This document shows positions 1 through 5,408 of a DNA stretch of 7,054 bases, in pieces. Both the position numbers and the translations under genes were made by a program. This DNA is from DATEPR01 sp036503065 (lineage in GTDB: Bacteria; Actinomycetota; Actinomycetes; Mycobacteriales; Pseudonocardiaceae): positions 1-7,054 of the forward strand of contig DASXXM010000669.1 of assembly GCA_036503065.1 (NCBI GenBank), written 5' to 3'. Each line of letters begins with the position of its first letter. Positions within the stretch are counted from its first letter, which is position 1. The notes below the pieces were generated by a model. That model saw only the letters and a program-made list of their open reading frames with translations. It did no database searches and was not told where the DNA came from.

Positions 1-300
1 GACATCGTCGACGGATACCGGCGGGTCTGGGACCACGCCGATGTGACGATCAACGCACTCGACATCGGCGCGCCCGGCCACGTGCCGTGGTGGCCGCGCC
101 CCGAGGTGACACTGTTCAACGTCCTGGTGCATGTACTCACCGAGACAAGTCGGCACGCCGGCCACGCCGACATCATGCGCGAGCAACTCGACGGCGCGGT
201 GGCATTCGCCGCCCAACCGGCAAAGGACGCCGTCTTCTGGGAGAACCGGCGCGCGACAATCGAGCGCGCCGCCAGAGCCGTCCGGCCGGAAACCCGCTGA
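1..300 (+). CDS. DUF664/DinB-family protein, C-terminal part (5' end outside window)
   Basis: The frame is open from the first base to the TGA at 298-300, so 99 residues of a longer protein are visible. The segment HVLTETSRHAGHADIMRE (visible residues 44-61) is the typical last-helix signature of DUF664/DinB four-helix-bundle proteins. Its histidines (H44, H52, H55) are candidates for the metal site of this superfamily. The preceding WWP and the FNVLVH helix also fit. Family members include thiol-dependent enzymes; in actinobacteria DinB-like folds include mycothiol-dependent transferases. The substrate of this one cannot be read from the sequence. In-frame GTG codons near 43 are unlikely to be the true start, because coding sequence continues upstream and the fold needs the missing N-terminal helices. 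No convincing terminator follows the stop. Confidence 0.75.
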   Translation, partial: DIVDGYRRVWDHADVTINALDIGAPGHVPWWPRPEVTLFNVLVHVLTETSRHAGHADIMREQLDGAVAFAAQPAKDAVFWENRRATIERAARAVRPETR

Positions 301-546
301 CCGAGGTCGGCGTATTGAACTGATCGCGAATGGCGTTTCGGCCGATTGTTTCGGTTCCGTGTGATCGGTGGCGTTCGGTCCTGGCAAGTCCTGGTCACCG
401 CCGCTTGTCCGGTTAGGCCAACCAGGGGAGGCCCGCCACTCATCCGGGTGATGTGCGTGCATTTGCTCCGGCGCCGGTACATCCTGGTCTGCAAGTGCGG
501 ATGCACGTGCATCCGCACTGTCAACCCGGAGTGGAGGATGGGTCCG
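301..546. other. Gene-free stretch between the DinB-type gene and the TIR gene
   Basis: These 246 bases carry no credible gene. The frame of the TIR gene stays open upstream to about 346, but the translated stretch is rich in Cys and Arg, resembles no protein, and has no ribosome binding site at its first start. The stretch probably holds the TIR promoter. TTGCTC at 463-468 is a possible -35 box, but I see no good -10 partner. The clear element is the palindrome at 494-519, listed separately. Confidence 0.6.
494..519. promoter_or_regulatory. Perfect 26-bp palindrome upstream of the TIR gene, candidate operator
   Basis: Bases 494-506 read AGTGCGGATGCAC and 507-519 are their exact reverse complement, with no spacer. 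The flanking bases (A493, G520) do not pair, so the dyad is sharply bounded. It ends 27 bases before the chosen TIR start and 8-13 bases before its purine-rich ribosome binding site. A fully symmetric 26-bp site is what a dimeric or tetrameric DNA-binding repressor would use. If it lies in the transcript it could also fold into a hairpin next to the ribosome binding site. The sequence matches no actinobacterial operator that I recognise. The symmetry is read directly; the operator role is inferred. Confidence 0.6.
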
Positions 547-1050
547 ATGACCACGGCAGTGCCCGCTGGCGAGCCGTTTCCCGGTTCGCGTCAACGAAAG
601 ACGTTCATCTGTCACGCGGATGCGGACAAGGACTCCGTGGCGTGGCCACTGGCTCGGCTGCTGCGGGAGCGAGGTGTGCCGGTGTGGCTCGACGTCAACG
701 AGTTGGCGATCGGCGTCCGACTGCGCTCGGCCATCGACGCCGCACTCGCGGCCTGTGACATGGCGGTGGTAATTCTCTCACCCGCATTCTATCGCTCCAG
801 TTGGGCGGCCGACTACGAGTTCGACGGGCTGCTGAGTCGTCATCTGCGGGACCGACTGCCGTTGTTTCTCGTCCTGCACAACATTACCCGGGACGAGGTC
901 CGGGCAAGAGCGCCGTCACTCGAATTCCTCGGTTCGCGCAGCACCGCCGAATGCACCGTCGCCCGGATCGCCGACGAGGTCGCCCAGGTGGCCGGGCGGC
1001 GGCTCCGGGTCGGCTCGCCTGCCGACGAGGGTCACCAGGCCAGGCGGTAG
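547..1050 (+). CDS. Stand-alone TIR-domain protein (putative NAD-consuming or signalling TIR)
   Basis: The product has 167 residues and is almost entirely one TIR domain (about residues 17-150). Strand A is KTFICHADADKD (18-29). The BB-loop region is VWLDVNELAIGVRLRSAID (46-64), a bacterial-type W-x-D-x-x-E-L-x-x-G pattern. Strand D and the following helix are VVILSPAFYRSSW (74-86) and YEFDGLL (90-96). E91 is the best candidate for the glutamate that catalyses NAD+ cleavage in enzymatic TIRs. No transmembrane segment, signal peptide, STALD/SLOG sensor or NTPase is fused. The start at 547 is preferred because GGAGG (533-537) lies 9 bases upstream; an in-frame ATG at 538 directly abuts that GGAGG, although GGAG at 528-531 could serve it. 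The gene uses more A/T-ending codons than glgC, a hint of horizontal acquisition. Family assignment is strong; an antiphage or NADase role is inferred from other bacterial TIRs, and no partner gene is adjacent. Confidence 0.8.
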   Translation: MTTAVPAGEPFPGSRQRKTFICHADADKDSVAWPLARLLRERGVPVWLDVNELAIGVRLRSAIDAALAACDMAVVILSPAFYRSSWAADYEFDGLLSRHLRDRLPLFLVLHNITRDEVRARAPSLEFLGSRSTAECTVARIADEVAQVAGRRLRVGSPADEGHQARR

Positions 1051-1161
1051 CCGTTCGGACCAGTCGTCATCGTGCCGTCTCGTGTCCGTGCGCGACCGAG
1101 TTCGGCTCCGCCGGGTGCGACAATCGGACCGGGAGTGCCACCAGCGGTGCGGGAGGTCCAA

Positions 1162-2379
1162 GTGAGCGAGGATTCCGACATTCTCGGCATCGTGTTGGCC
1201 GGTGGCGAGGGCAAGCGACTGATGCCGCTGACCGCGGACCGGGCCAAGCCGGCCGTGCCGTTCGGCGGGGTGCACCGGTTGATCGACTTCGTGCTGTCCA
1301 ACCTGGTGCACGGCGGCATCCGCCGGATCTGCGTGCTGACCCAGTACAAGTCGCACTCGCTGGACCGGCACATCAGCACGACGTGGCGGCTGTCCTCGCT
1401 GACCGGCGAGTACGTCACGCCGGTGCCCGCGCAGCAGCGGCTGGGCCCGCGCTGGTACCAGGGCAGCGCCGACGCCATCCACCAGAGCCTCAACCTGGTG
1501 TACGACGAGTCGCCCGCCTACATCGCGGTGTTCGGCGCGGACAACATCTACCGGATGGATCCGCGCCAGATGATGGACGAGCACCTGAAGTCCGGTGCCG
1601 GGGTGACAGTGGCCGGCCTGCGCAAGCCGCGCGCCGAGGCCAGCGACTTCGGCGTGATCGAGTCCGGTGTGGACGGTCAGGTGACGGCGTTCCTGGAGAA
1701 GCCGGCCGATCCGCCGGGGCTGCCCGAATCGCCGGACGAGGCGTTCGTGTCGATGGGCAACTACCTGTTCACCACCGACGTGCTGATCGACGCGCTGCAC
1801 AAGGACGCGCTGGACCCGGCGTCCCGGCACGACATGGGCGGCGACATCCTGCCGGCGCTGGTCGCCAGGCGCGAGGCGGGCGTCTACGACTTCGGCAGCA
1901 ACCACGTGCCCGGCGAGACAGAGCGCGACCACGGCTACTGGCGCGACGTCGGCACCATCGACGGCTACTACGACGCGCACAGCGAACTGATCTCCACCCA
2001 CCCGGTGTTCAACCTCTACAACCGCCGCTGGCCGATCCTGTCGCACCCCGGCCAGCGACCGGCGGCCAAGTTCGTGGAGGGCGGTACGGCGAACCAGTCG
2101 ATCGTCAGCAACGGCTGCATCATCTCCGGCGCGCAGGTGGTGGAGTCGGTGCTGTCACCCGGCGTGACCGTGGACAGCGGCGCCGTCGTGCAGGGATCGG
2201 TGTTGCTGGACGGCGTGCGGGTCGGCGCGGGCGCGGTGGTGCGCAGGGCCATCCTGGACAAGAACGTCGTCGTGCCGCCGGGCGCGCACATCGGCGTCGA
2301 TCTCGCCAGGGACCGGCAGCACTATCACGTCAGCCCGAGCGGCATCGTGGTGCTGGGCAAGGGAGTTCAGGCGGTGTAG
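1162..2379 (+). CDS. glgC: Glucose-1-phosphate adenylyltransferase (ADP-glucose pyrophosphorylase)
   Basis: This cytoplasmic enzyme converts ATP and glucose-1-phosphate to ADP-glucose and pyrophosphate, the committed step of bacterial glycogen synthesis and, in mycobacteria and relatives, a source of ADP-glucose for maltose-1-phosphate/alpha-glucan synthesis. The 405 residues match the length of actinobacterial GlgC. The nucleotidyltransferase domain carries GIVLAGGEGKRL (9-20), RAKPAVPFGG (27-36), FGADNIYRMD (124-133, D127 the likely metal-binding aspartate), EKP (179-181, K180 for glucose-1-phosphate), SMGN (197-200) and YWRDVGT (259-265). After about residue 300 come hexapeptide-type repeats of the left-handed beta-helix, ending in AILDKNVVVPPG and a GKGVQAV tail. 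GTG 1162 is chosen because GGGAGG (1151-1156) sits 5 bases upstream and the protein then starts like its relatives; the open frame reaches back to 1072 but that part resembles nothing. Family members are allosterically controlled by sugar phosphates. No glgA or glgB is in view. Confidence 0.97.
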   Translation: MSEDSDILGIVLAGGEGKRLMPLTADRAKPAVPFGGVHRLIDFVLSNLVHGGIRRICVLTQYKSHSLDRHISTTWRLSSLTGEYVTPVPAQQRLGPRWYQGSADAIHQSLNLVYDESPAYIAVFGADNIYRMDPRQMMDEHLKSGAGVTVAGLRKPRAEASDFGVIESGVDGQVTAFLEKPADPPGLPESPDEAFVSMGNYLFTTDVLIDALHKDALDPASRHDMGGDILPALVARREAGVYDFGSNHVPGETERDHGYWRDVGTIDGYYDAHSELISTHPVFNLYNRRWPILSHPGQRPAAKFVEGGTANQSIVSNGCIISGAQVVESVLSPGVTVDSGAVVQGSVLLDGVRVGAGAVVRRAILDKNVVVPPGAHIGVDLARDRQHYHVSPSGIVVLGKGVQAV

Positions 2380-2380
2380 G

Positions 2381-2680
2381 TCACTCGTCGCGCATCGCGC
2401 GGCGGATCTGCTCCAGTCGGTCCCGGCCTGCCTGCTCGCGCGCGGCGAACTCGTCCTCGACCGACGCGGCCGCCGCCGTGTCGCCTGCCAACTCGGCCGC
2501 ACCCGACGACGTGGCGATCCGCCCCTCGATCTGGCTGCGCACGTAGTCGAAGGTCGGCACGCCACTGTCGGTGTAGTCCAGGACCGGCACCTCCGGCACC
2601 GTCGAACCCGGCAGCGCCAGTGCGCCGCCTTCCTCGACCACCTCGCCCTCGATGGGCACGTCGTCGGGCGACTGGCTCAT
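2381..2680 (-). CDS. Small protein resembling the C-terminal tail of PspA/IM30, without the coiled-coil hairpin
   Basis: The product has 99 residues. The first 40 are acidic and proline/glycine-rich, probably disordered (EGEVVEEGG at 11-19). From residue 42 on it is helical and charged: PTFDYVRSQIEGR (42-54), GAAELA (60-65), then AREQAGRDRLEQIRRAMRDE (80-99). From memory, mycobacterial PspA (Rv2744c) ends in a very similar series: a P-S-L-D-E-V-R-D-K-I-E-R-R helix, G-S-A-E-L-A, a short linker and R-L-E-Q-I-R-A-S-M-R. The long coiled-coil hairpin that makes PspA an ESCRT-III-like polymer is absent. ATG 2680 is chosen because GGAGGGAG lies 5 bases upstream; an earlier in-frame ATG at 2713 overlaps the edge of a stem-loop and lacks such a site. 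The stop is one base from that of glgC, so the two genes converge. A role as a free adaptor or competitor of the PspA envelope-stress system is inference. Confidence 0.75.
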   Translation of the reverse strand: MSQSPDDVPIEGEVVEEGGALALPGSTVPEVPVLDYTDSGVPTFDYVRSQIEGRIATSSGAAELAGDTAAAASVEDEFAAREQAGRDRLEQIRRAMRDE

Positions 2681-2713
2681 CTCGGCTCCCTCCACTCGGC
2701 AAACTGGCGCCAT

Positions 2714-2768
2714 TGAACGCGATCACCACCATATTCGCCATCGGCGGTCATGGTGGTGATCGCGTTCA
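2714..2768 (-). terminator. Perfect 19-bp stem-loop between the GH75 gene and the PspA-tail gene
   Basis: Bases 2714-2732 (TGAACGCGATCACCACCAT) are the exact reverse complement of 2750-2768. Inside the 17-base loop, CGCC (2736-2739) and GGCG (2743-2746) can add a second 4-bp stem around ATC. The structure begins 20 bases after the GH75 stop, reading on the minus strand, and ends 33 bases before the start of the PspA-tail gene. This is the position of a transcription terminator for the GH75 gene. No T-run follows on either strand, as is common in GC-rich actinobacteria. Alternatives are a dispersed intergenic repeat or a long operator for the downstream gene. The structure is certain; the terminator role is inferred. 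Confidence 0.5.
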
Positions 2769-2788
2769 GCTTGGATTCGTCGCAGGGA

Positions 2789-3556
2789 CTAGAGACCCAG
2801 ACTTGCGCCGAGGGTGTTCAGTGCCTTGGTGACCATGGCCTGGGCAGTGGCGTTCAGGTTGGCGTTGGTGCCGTTCACGACCCAGGACGGGCCGGAGAAG
2901 ATCACCACGGTCACGCCGTTGTCAACACCACCGGTGGTGCCGCTGCTGGGGATGCCGAGCAGCGCGGCCGCCTTCACCGACCCCTCGCCCAGTTCGCGGG
3001 AGTCGTTCTGCGAGGTGGTCTGGTTGTTCCCGGTCTGCGTGTCGCCGAAGATCGCGCCGATGACCTTGCCCTTGAAGAACATCAGCGCGAACTGTCGGCC
3101 ATGGATGTTGTGCTCCTTGTAGAAGAAGTGCGGGCAGGGGGTCTTGCGGTCGAAGCAGTCGTCGCCCAGCACGTAGAACGGCACGTGGTGCGCGGCCAGC
3201 TGCTTGCCGTTGCTGTCCTGGAAGGTCGTCTGGTTCTGGTGATCGGGATCGGGGTCGGGGTCGCTGCCGTCGTCGTCGATGGACAAGCTGGAGGTGTAGG
3301 CGAAGACGCCCGACGTCACCTGGAACACGTTCACGTTCTTGGCCCGCGTCTGGGTGTTGATGTGGGGTTTGGTGTTGACCTTGTTCGCGGTCGTGCTGTT
3401 CTTCATGACGCCGGCCAGCACCTGGGCGGCCGTGAACGATGGGGCAGCCGTTGCTGCGGTGTTCATCGTGGCGGCGTCGGCGGACTTCATAGCGAGCGGC
3501 GCGGCGAGCGCCAGCGCGGCGGCGACCACAGCAAGGCGGGTACGGGGGGATGACAT
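2789..3556 (-). CDS. Secreted glycoside hydrolase family 75 (chitosanase-family) protein
   Basis: The product has 255 residues with a clear Sec signal peptide: MSSPRTR, a hydrophobic core (8-22), and a likely cut after ADA (26-28). The mature part fits GH75, whose studied members hydrolyse chitosan internally by inversion. Landmarks are a DDDG stretch (94-97), GKQLAAHHVPFYVL (117-130), two cysteines (C134, C141) that may pair, FFKGKVIGAIFGDT (160-173) and LGEGSVKAAALLGIP (189-203). D172 and E191 correspond to the acid/base pair placed at Asp160/Glu169 in the Fusarium enzyme. Here they are 19 residues apart rather than the usual 9, because of an Asn/Gln/Thr-rich insertion. The first 90 residues are Thr/Asn/Ala-rich, unlike the neighbouring genes. 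ATG 3556 starts the signal peptide; GGGAGGG (3567-3573) lies 10 bases upstream, with GGCCTTCCGGCC between, which could fold and shorten that distance. Activity on chitosan is not proven by the sequence. Confidence 0.75.
   Translation of the reverse strand: MSSPRTRLAVVAAALALAAPLAMKSADAATMNTAATAAPSFTAAQVLAGVMKNSTTANKVNTKPHINTQTRAKNVNVFQVTSGVFAYTSSLSIDDDGSDPDPDPDHQNQTTFQDSNGKQLAAHHVPFYVLGDDCFDRKTPCPHFFYKEHNIHGRQFALMFFKGKVIGAIFGDTQTGNNQTTSQNDSRELGEGSVKAAALLGIPSSGTTGGVDNGVTVVIFSGPSWVVNGTNANLNATAQAMVTKALNTLGASLGL
3241..3262. repeat. Short 6-base tandem repeat encoding Asp-Pro
   Basis: About 3.7 copies of a G(A/G)TCGG unit lie inside the GH75 gene. Read on the minus strand they encode DPDPDPD (residues 99-105) next to DDDGS. 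Such a slippage-prone acidic run could vary in length between strains. It may form a flexible or calcium-binding loop, which is inference. Confidence 0.6.
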
Positions 3557-3580
3557 GGCCGGAAGGCCCTCCCATCAATC

Positions 3581-3602
3581 GTTAGGAACACTGTCTAACA
3601 TA
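3581..3602 (-). promoter_or_regulatory. Inverted repeat GTTAG-N9-CTAAC with a possible -10 box upstream of the GH75 gene
   Basis: On the plus strand 3581-3599 reads GTTAGGAACACTGTCTAAC, with perfect 5-bp outer arms and partial inner symmetry. On the minus strand the half GTTAGACA followed by TGTTCCTAAC resembles the GTTAGACA/TGTCTAAC dyads bound by some TetR-family repressors, with two extra bases in the second half. TATGTT (3602 down to 3597, minus strand) is a possible -10 box overlapping the dyad, but the -35 region is poor. The position, 25-45 bases before the GH75 start, suits an operator. No regulator gene is in the window. Confidence 0.3.
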
Positions 3603-3635
3603 TTGAAGCACCCATGACCGACCACTGTCACGTGA

Positions 3636-3755
3636 TCAACTTTGCGAGAATTTAACGCAGGTGTCCCGGACTCCGCCGACCGTGCCTACGACCACGACAA
3701 GTGCCGCGAGCAGGCGGGCGGTCCGCATCACGCCGGTTGTCGCCCATCGCAGCAC
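3636..3755 (-). CDS. Possible 39-residue membrane or signal-peptide-like small protein
   Basis: This is a short frame starting at GTG 3755 with GGAG 9 bases upstream (ATG 3728 would give 30 residues but lacks such a site). It begins 52 bases after the oxidase stop, on the same strand. From the internal ATG it reads MRTAR followed by an unbroken hydrophobic stretch LLAALVVVVGTVGGV and a short polar tail with one Cys (RDTCVKFSQS). That is the shape of a single membrane segment or signal peptide. The last codons (GTT AAA TTC TCG CAA AGT) do not follow the host's GC-rich usage, which argues against a conserved gene. I recognise no family, and it may be chance. Confidence 0.2.
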   Translation of the reverse strand: MLRWATTGVMRTARLLAALVVVVGTVGGVRDTCVKFSQS

Positions 3756-3807
3756 CGAGCACGGCTCCGGGCCGGGCCAGTGCCGCTGGGTCGTCGAGCA
3801 GACGTTC

Positions 3808-5199
3808 TCAGACGTCGGCGGGCGGGATGTTGCTGTTGCCGCGGAACAGGTTGGTCGGGTCGTAGGTGCGCTTGATGGCACGCAGCCGGTCCCAGGTCGC
3901 GTCCGGGTACGCCTCGCGGATGCGGGCGGCGCTGTCGTCGGCCAGGAAGTTGACGTACACACCCGGGACGCCGTTCTGCAGCGTCGCGGTCAGGTCGTCG
4001 GCCCAGCGGGTGTGCACCTCGGCCTCGTCGAGGTTCTCGTAGATGGCCGCCACGTTGATCATGATGTTGCGGTCGCGGTGGCCGAACGCGGTCGCGTCCG
4101 CGGCGACCCGGGTCATCGCGCCGCCCAGCACGCGGATCTGGACCGCGGCCAGGCTGGCCGTTGACGCGTTGATCCGCGCGACGATCGTCGCGGCGACCTC
4201 GGTGTCGATGACGTCCGCGAACAGGTTGCGAGCGGCGGCGATCGGGTGGTAGTCCGGGTCCTCTTCCGGGTAGACGTCGGTGTACGGCATCGGCCCGACC
4301 ATGTCGGCGATCGGCGTGTCCAGCGCCCTGAAGGGCGCGACGGCCTGCTCGGCCAGCACTCCGTCGCCCGCGTAGACCAGCATGGCCATCACGATCGGCG
4401 TGCCGTGCAGTTCCTCGGGCACGAACGGCATCGGCGGCGAGGGAAAGATGTTCATGATGGTGGTCAGTTCTTCCGGGGCTTCCTGCGCGTGCTTCACGAA
4501 GCCCGCGATGACCTCGGCGGTGGCCGGCAGCACCAGCAGGCCGCCGAAGGCCGCCGGCAGTTCGTGCAGTCGGAACCGCACCCTGGTCAGCACGCCGAAG
4601 TTGCCGCCGCCACCGCGGATCGCCCAGAACAGGTCGGGCTCGTGCTCGGCGTCGACGTGGCGCAGCGTGCCGTCGGCGGTGACCACCTCGGCCGCCAGCA
4701 GGTCGTCGATGGTGAGGCCGTACTTCCGTACCAGGTAGCCGATGCCGCCGCCGGTGGTGATGCCGCCGAGGCCGACGGTGCCGCTGTCGCCGAATCCGGT
4801 GACGAGGCCGTGTTCGGCGAGCGCCTCGGTGTACTCGCCCGCGGTCAGGCCCGTCTGCACCCACGCGGTGCGCGTGTCGGTGTCGACCTGGAGGTCGCGC
4901 ATCGACGACATGTCGAGCACGATGCCGCCGTCGCACAACGGAAAGAAGCCGTGTCCGCCGCCCTTGACCGCGAAGGGCACTCCGCTCTCCCTGGCCAACG
5001 CGATGACCTGCGCCACGTCGGCTGTGTCGACGGGCTGCACGATCACCGCGGGCCGCTGGTCCAGCACGCCGAGGTACACGCTGCGCGCCTTCTCGTAGTC
5101 GGCGTCACCGGGCTCGAGCACCCGGCCCCGGACTGTGGCGCGCAACGGCGCGACCGGCACGGTGCCGTGCTCGACGACCGTGTTGGTCTTGTCCACCAT
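3808..5199 (-). CDS. FAD-linked oxidase, berberine-bridge-enzyme (BBE)-like
   Basis: The product has 463 residues, the usual size for bacterial BBE-like oxidases, which pass electrons from an alcohol, amine or reduced ring to FAD and then to O2. The PCMH-type FAD domain begins near residue 49: RPAVIVQPVDTADVAQVIAL (49-68), then VKGGGHGFFP (78-87), where H83 is the expected covalent flavin histidine. GDSGTVGLGGITTGGGIGYL (137-156) follows. S139 stands where bicovalent members have the second linking cysteine, so single His attachment is predicted. FWAIRGGGGNFGVLT (191-205) closes the FAD domain. The BBE C-terminal motif is at 415-463 (YVNFL, RLRAIKRTYDPTNLF, NSNIPP). ATG 5199 is chosen because GAGGGGA lies 6 bases upstream; the frame is open 29 codons further without support. 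No export signal is seen. It is divergent from an MFS exporter, an arrangement that recurs in natural-product and drug-resistance loci. The substrate is unknown. Confidence 0.9.
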   Translation of the reverse strand: MVDKTNTVVEHGTVPVAPLRATVRGRVLEPGDADYEKARSVYLGVLDQRPAVIVQPVDTADVAQVIALARESGVPFAVKGGGHGFFPLCDGGIVLDMSSMRDLQVDTDTRTAWVQTGLTAGEYTEALAEHGLVTGFGDSGTVGLGGITTGGGIGYLVRKYGLTIDDLLAAEVVTADGTLRHVDAEHEPDLFWAIRGGGGNFGVLTRVRFRLHELPAAFGGLLVLPATAEVIAGFVKHAQEAPEELTTIMNIFPSPPMPFVPEELHGTPIVMAMLVYAGDGVLAEQAVAPFRALDTPIADMVGPMPYTDVYPEEDPDYHPIAAARNLFADVIDTEVAATIVARINASTASLAAVQIRVLGGAMTRVAADATAFGHRDRNIMINVAAIYENLDEAEVHTRWADDLTATLQNGVPGVYVNFLADDSAARIREAYPDATWDRLRAIKRTYDPTNLFRGNSNIPPADV

Positions 5200-5408
5200 G
5201 GAAGATCCCCTCATGCCGTGTGGCAGCAGTATCGGCCCGAGCCAACTCCCAATCTGTACCGGGGTGCCGCGGCTGTCTTCTTCCAACGTGCTCTTCGGGC
5301 TCCCGGCAGCCGCGCACCGTGGAATAAGTAGTCCTGACCCGCCGGTGTCACGATGCCTGTGTTCGTGGATCTCCGTTGATGGATCATCGCGCAGGATCAG
5401 GAGCGGTC
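5200..5408. promoter_or_regulatory. Divergent promoter region between FAD oxidase and MFS exporter
   Basis: These 209 bases separate two start codons facing away from each other, so both promoters must lie here. I cannot identify a confident -35/-10 pair in either direction. The only A/T-rich block is around GGAATAAGTA (5321-5330). An 8-bp inverted repeat, CGCGGCTG (5268-5275) and CAGCCGCG (5307-5314), spans the middle with 31 bases between the arms, but at this GC content it could be chance. No regulator gene is adjacent within the window. Confidence 0.5.

Larger units (their letters stand above)
3557..3807. other. Intergenic region between the GH75 gene and the FAD oxidase gene
   Basis: These 251 bases hold the leader of the GH75 gene and the downstream region of the oxidase. 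The part 3593-3657 is locally A/T-richer (ACATATTGAAG, GAATTTAACG), as promoters in GC-rich genomes often are, and includes an 8-bp palindrome TCACGTGA at 3628-3635. No strong stem-loop follows the oxidase stop at 3808. A possible 39-codon frame (3636-3755, minus) is listed separately. Confidence 0.5.

Noticed and set aside
300..320. Possible terminator after the DinB-type gene (GACC-GA-GGTC)
   Set aside because: The stem is only 4 bp with a 2-base loop and no T-run, too weak to call.
346..546. N-terminal extension of the TIR gene
   Set aside because: The frame is open, but the residues are Cys/Arg-rich and unlike any TIR leader, the palindrome falls inside it, and good ribosome binding sites lie just before 538/547.
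916..2046. Minus-strand 376-codon open frame
   Set aside because: It is antisense to glgC, rich in His/Arg/Val as expected from the complement of biased codons, and has no recognisable motif.
801..2546. Very long plus-strand open frame (581 codons) overlapping TIR, glgC and the PspA-tail gene
   Set aside because: It is an Arg/Gly/Ala/Pro-rich translation of the wrong frame of GC-rich coding DNA. It resembles no protein and conflicts with glgC, which is certain.
2750..3553. Plus-strand 267-codon open frame over the GH75 gene
   Set aside because: It is Val/Gly/His-rich antisense translation. The minus strand has a signal peptide and GH75 motifs, so it is the real gene.
3628..3635. TCACGTGA palindrome
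   Set aside because: An 8-bp palindrome is common by chance, and its flanks do not extend the symmetry.
5268..5314. 8-bp inverted repeat with a 31-base spacer in the divergent control region
   Set aside because: The arms are short and pure G/C-rich; a match of this size in a 209-bp GC-rich segment is plausible by chance. Mentioned but not claimed as an operator.
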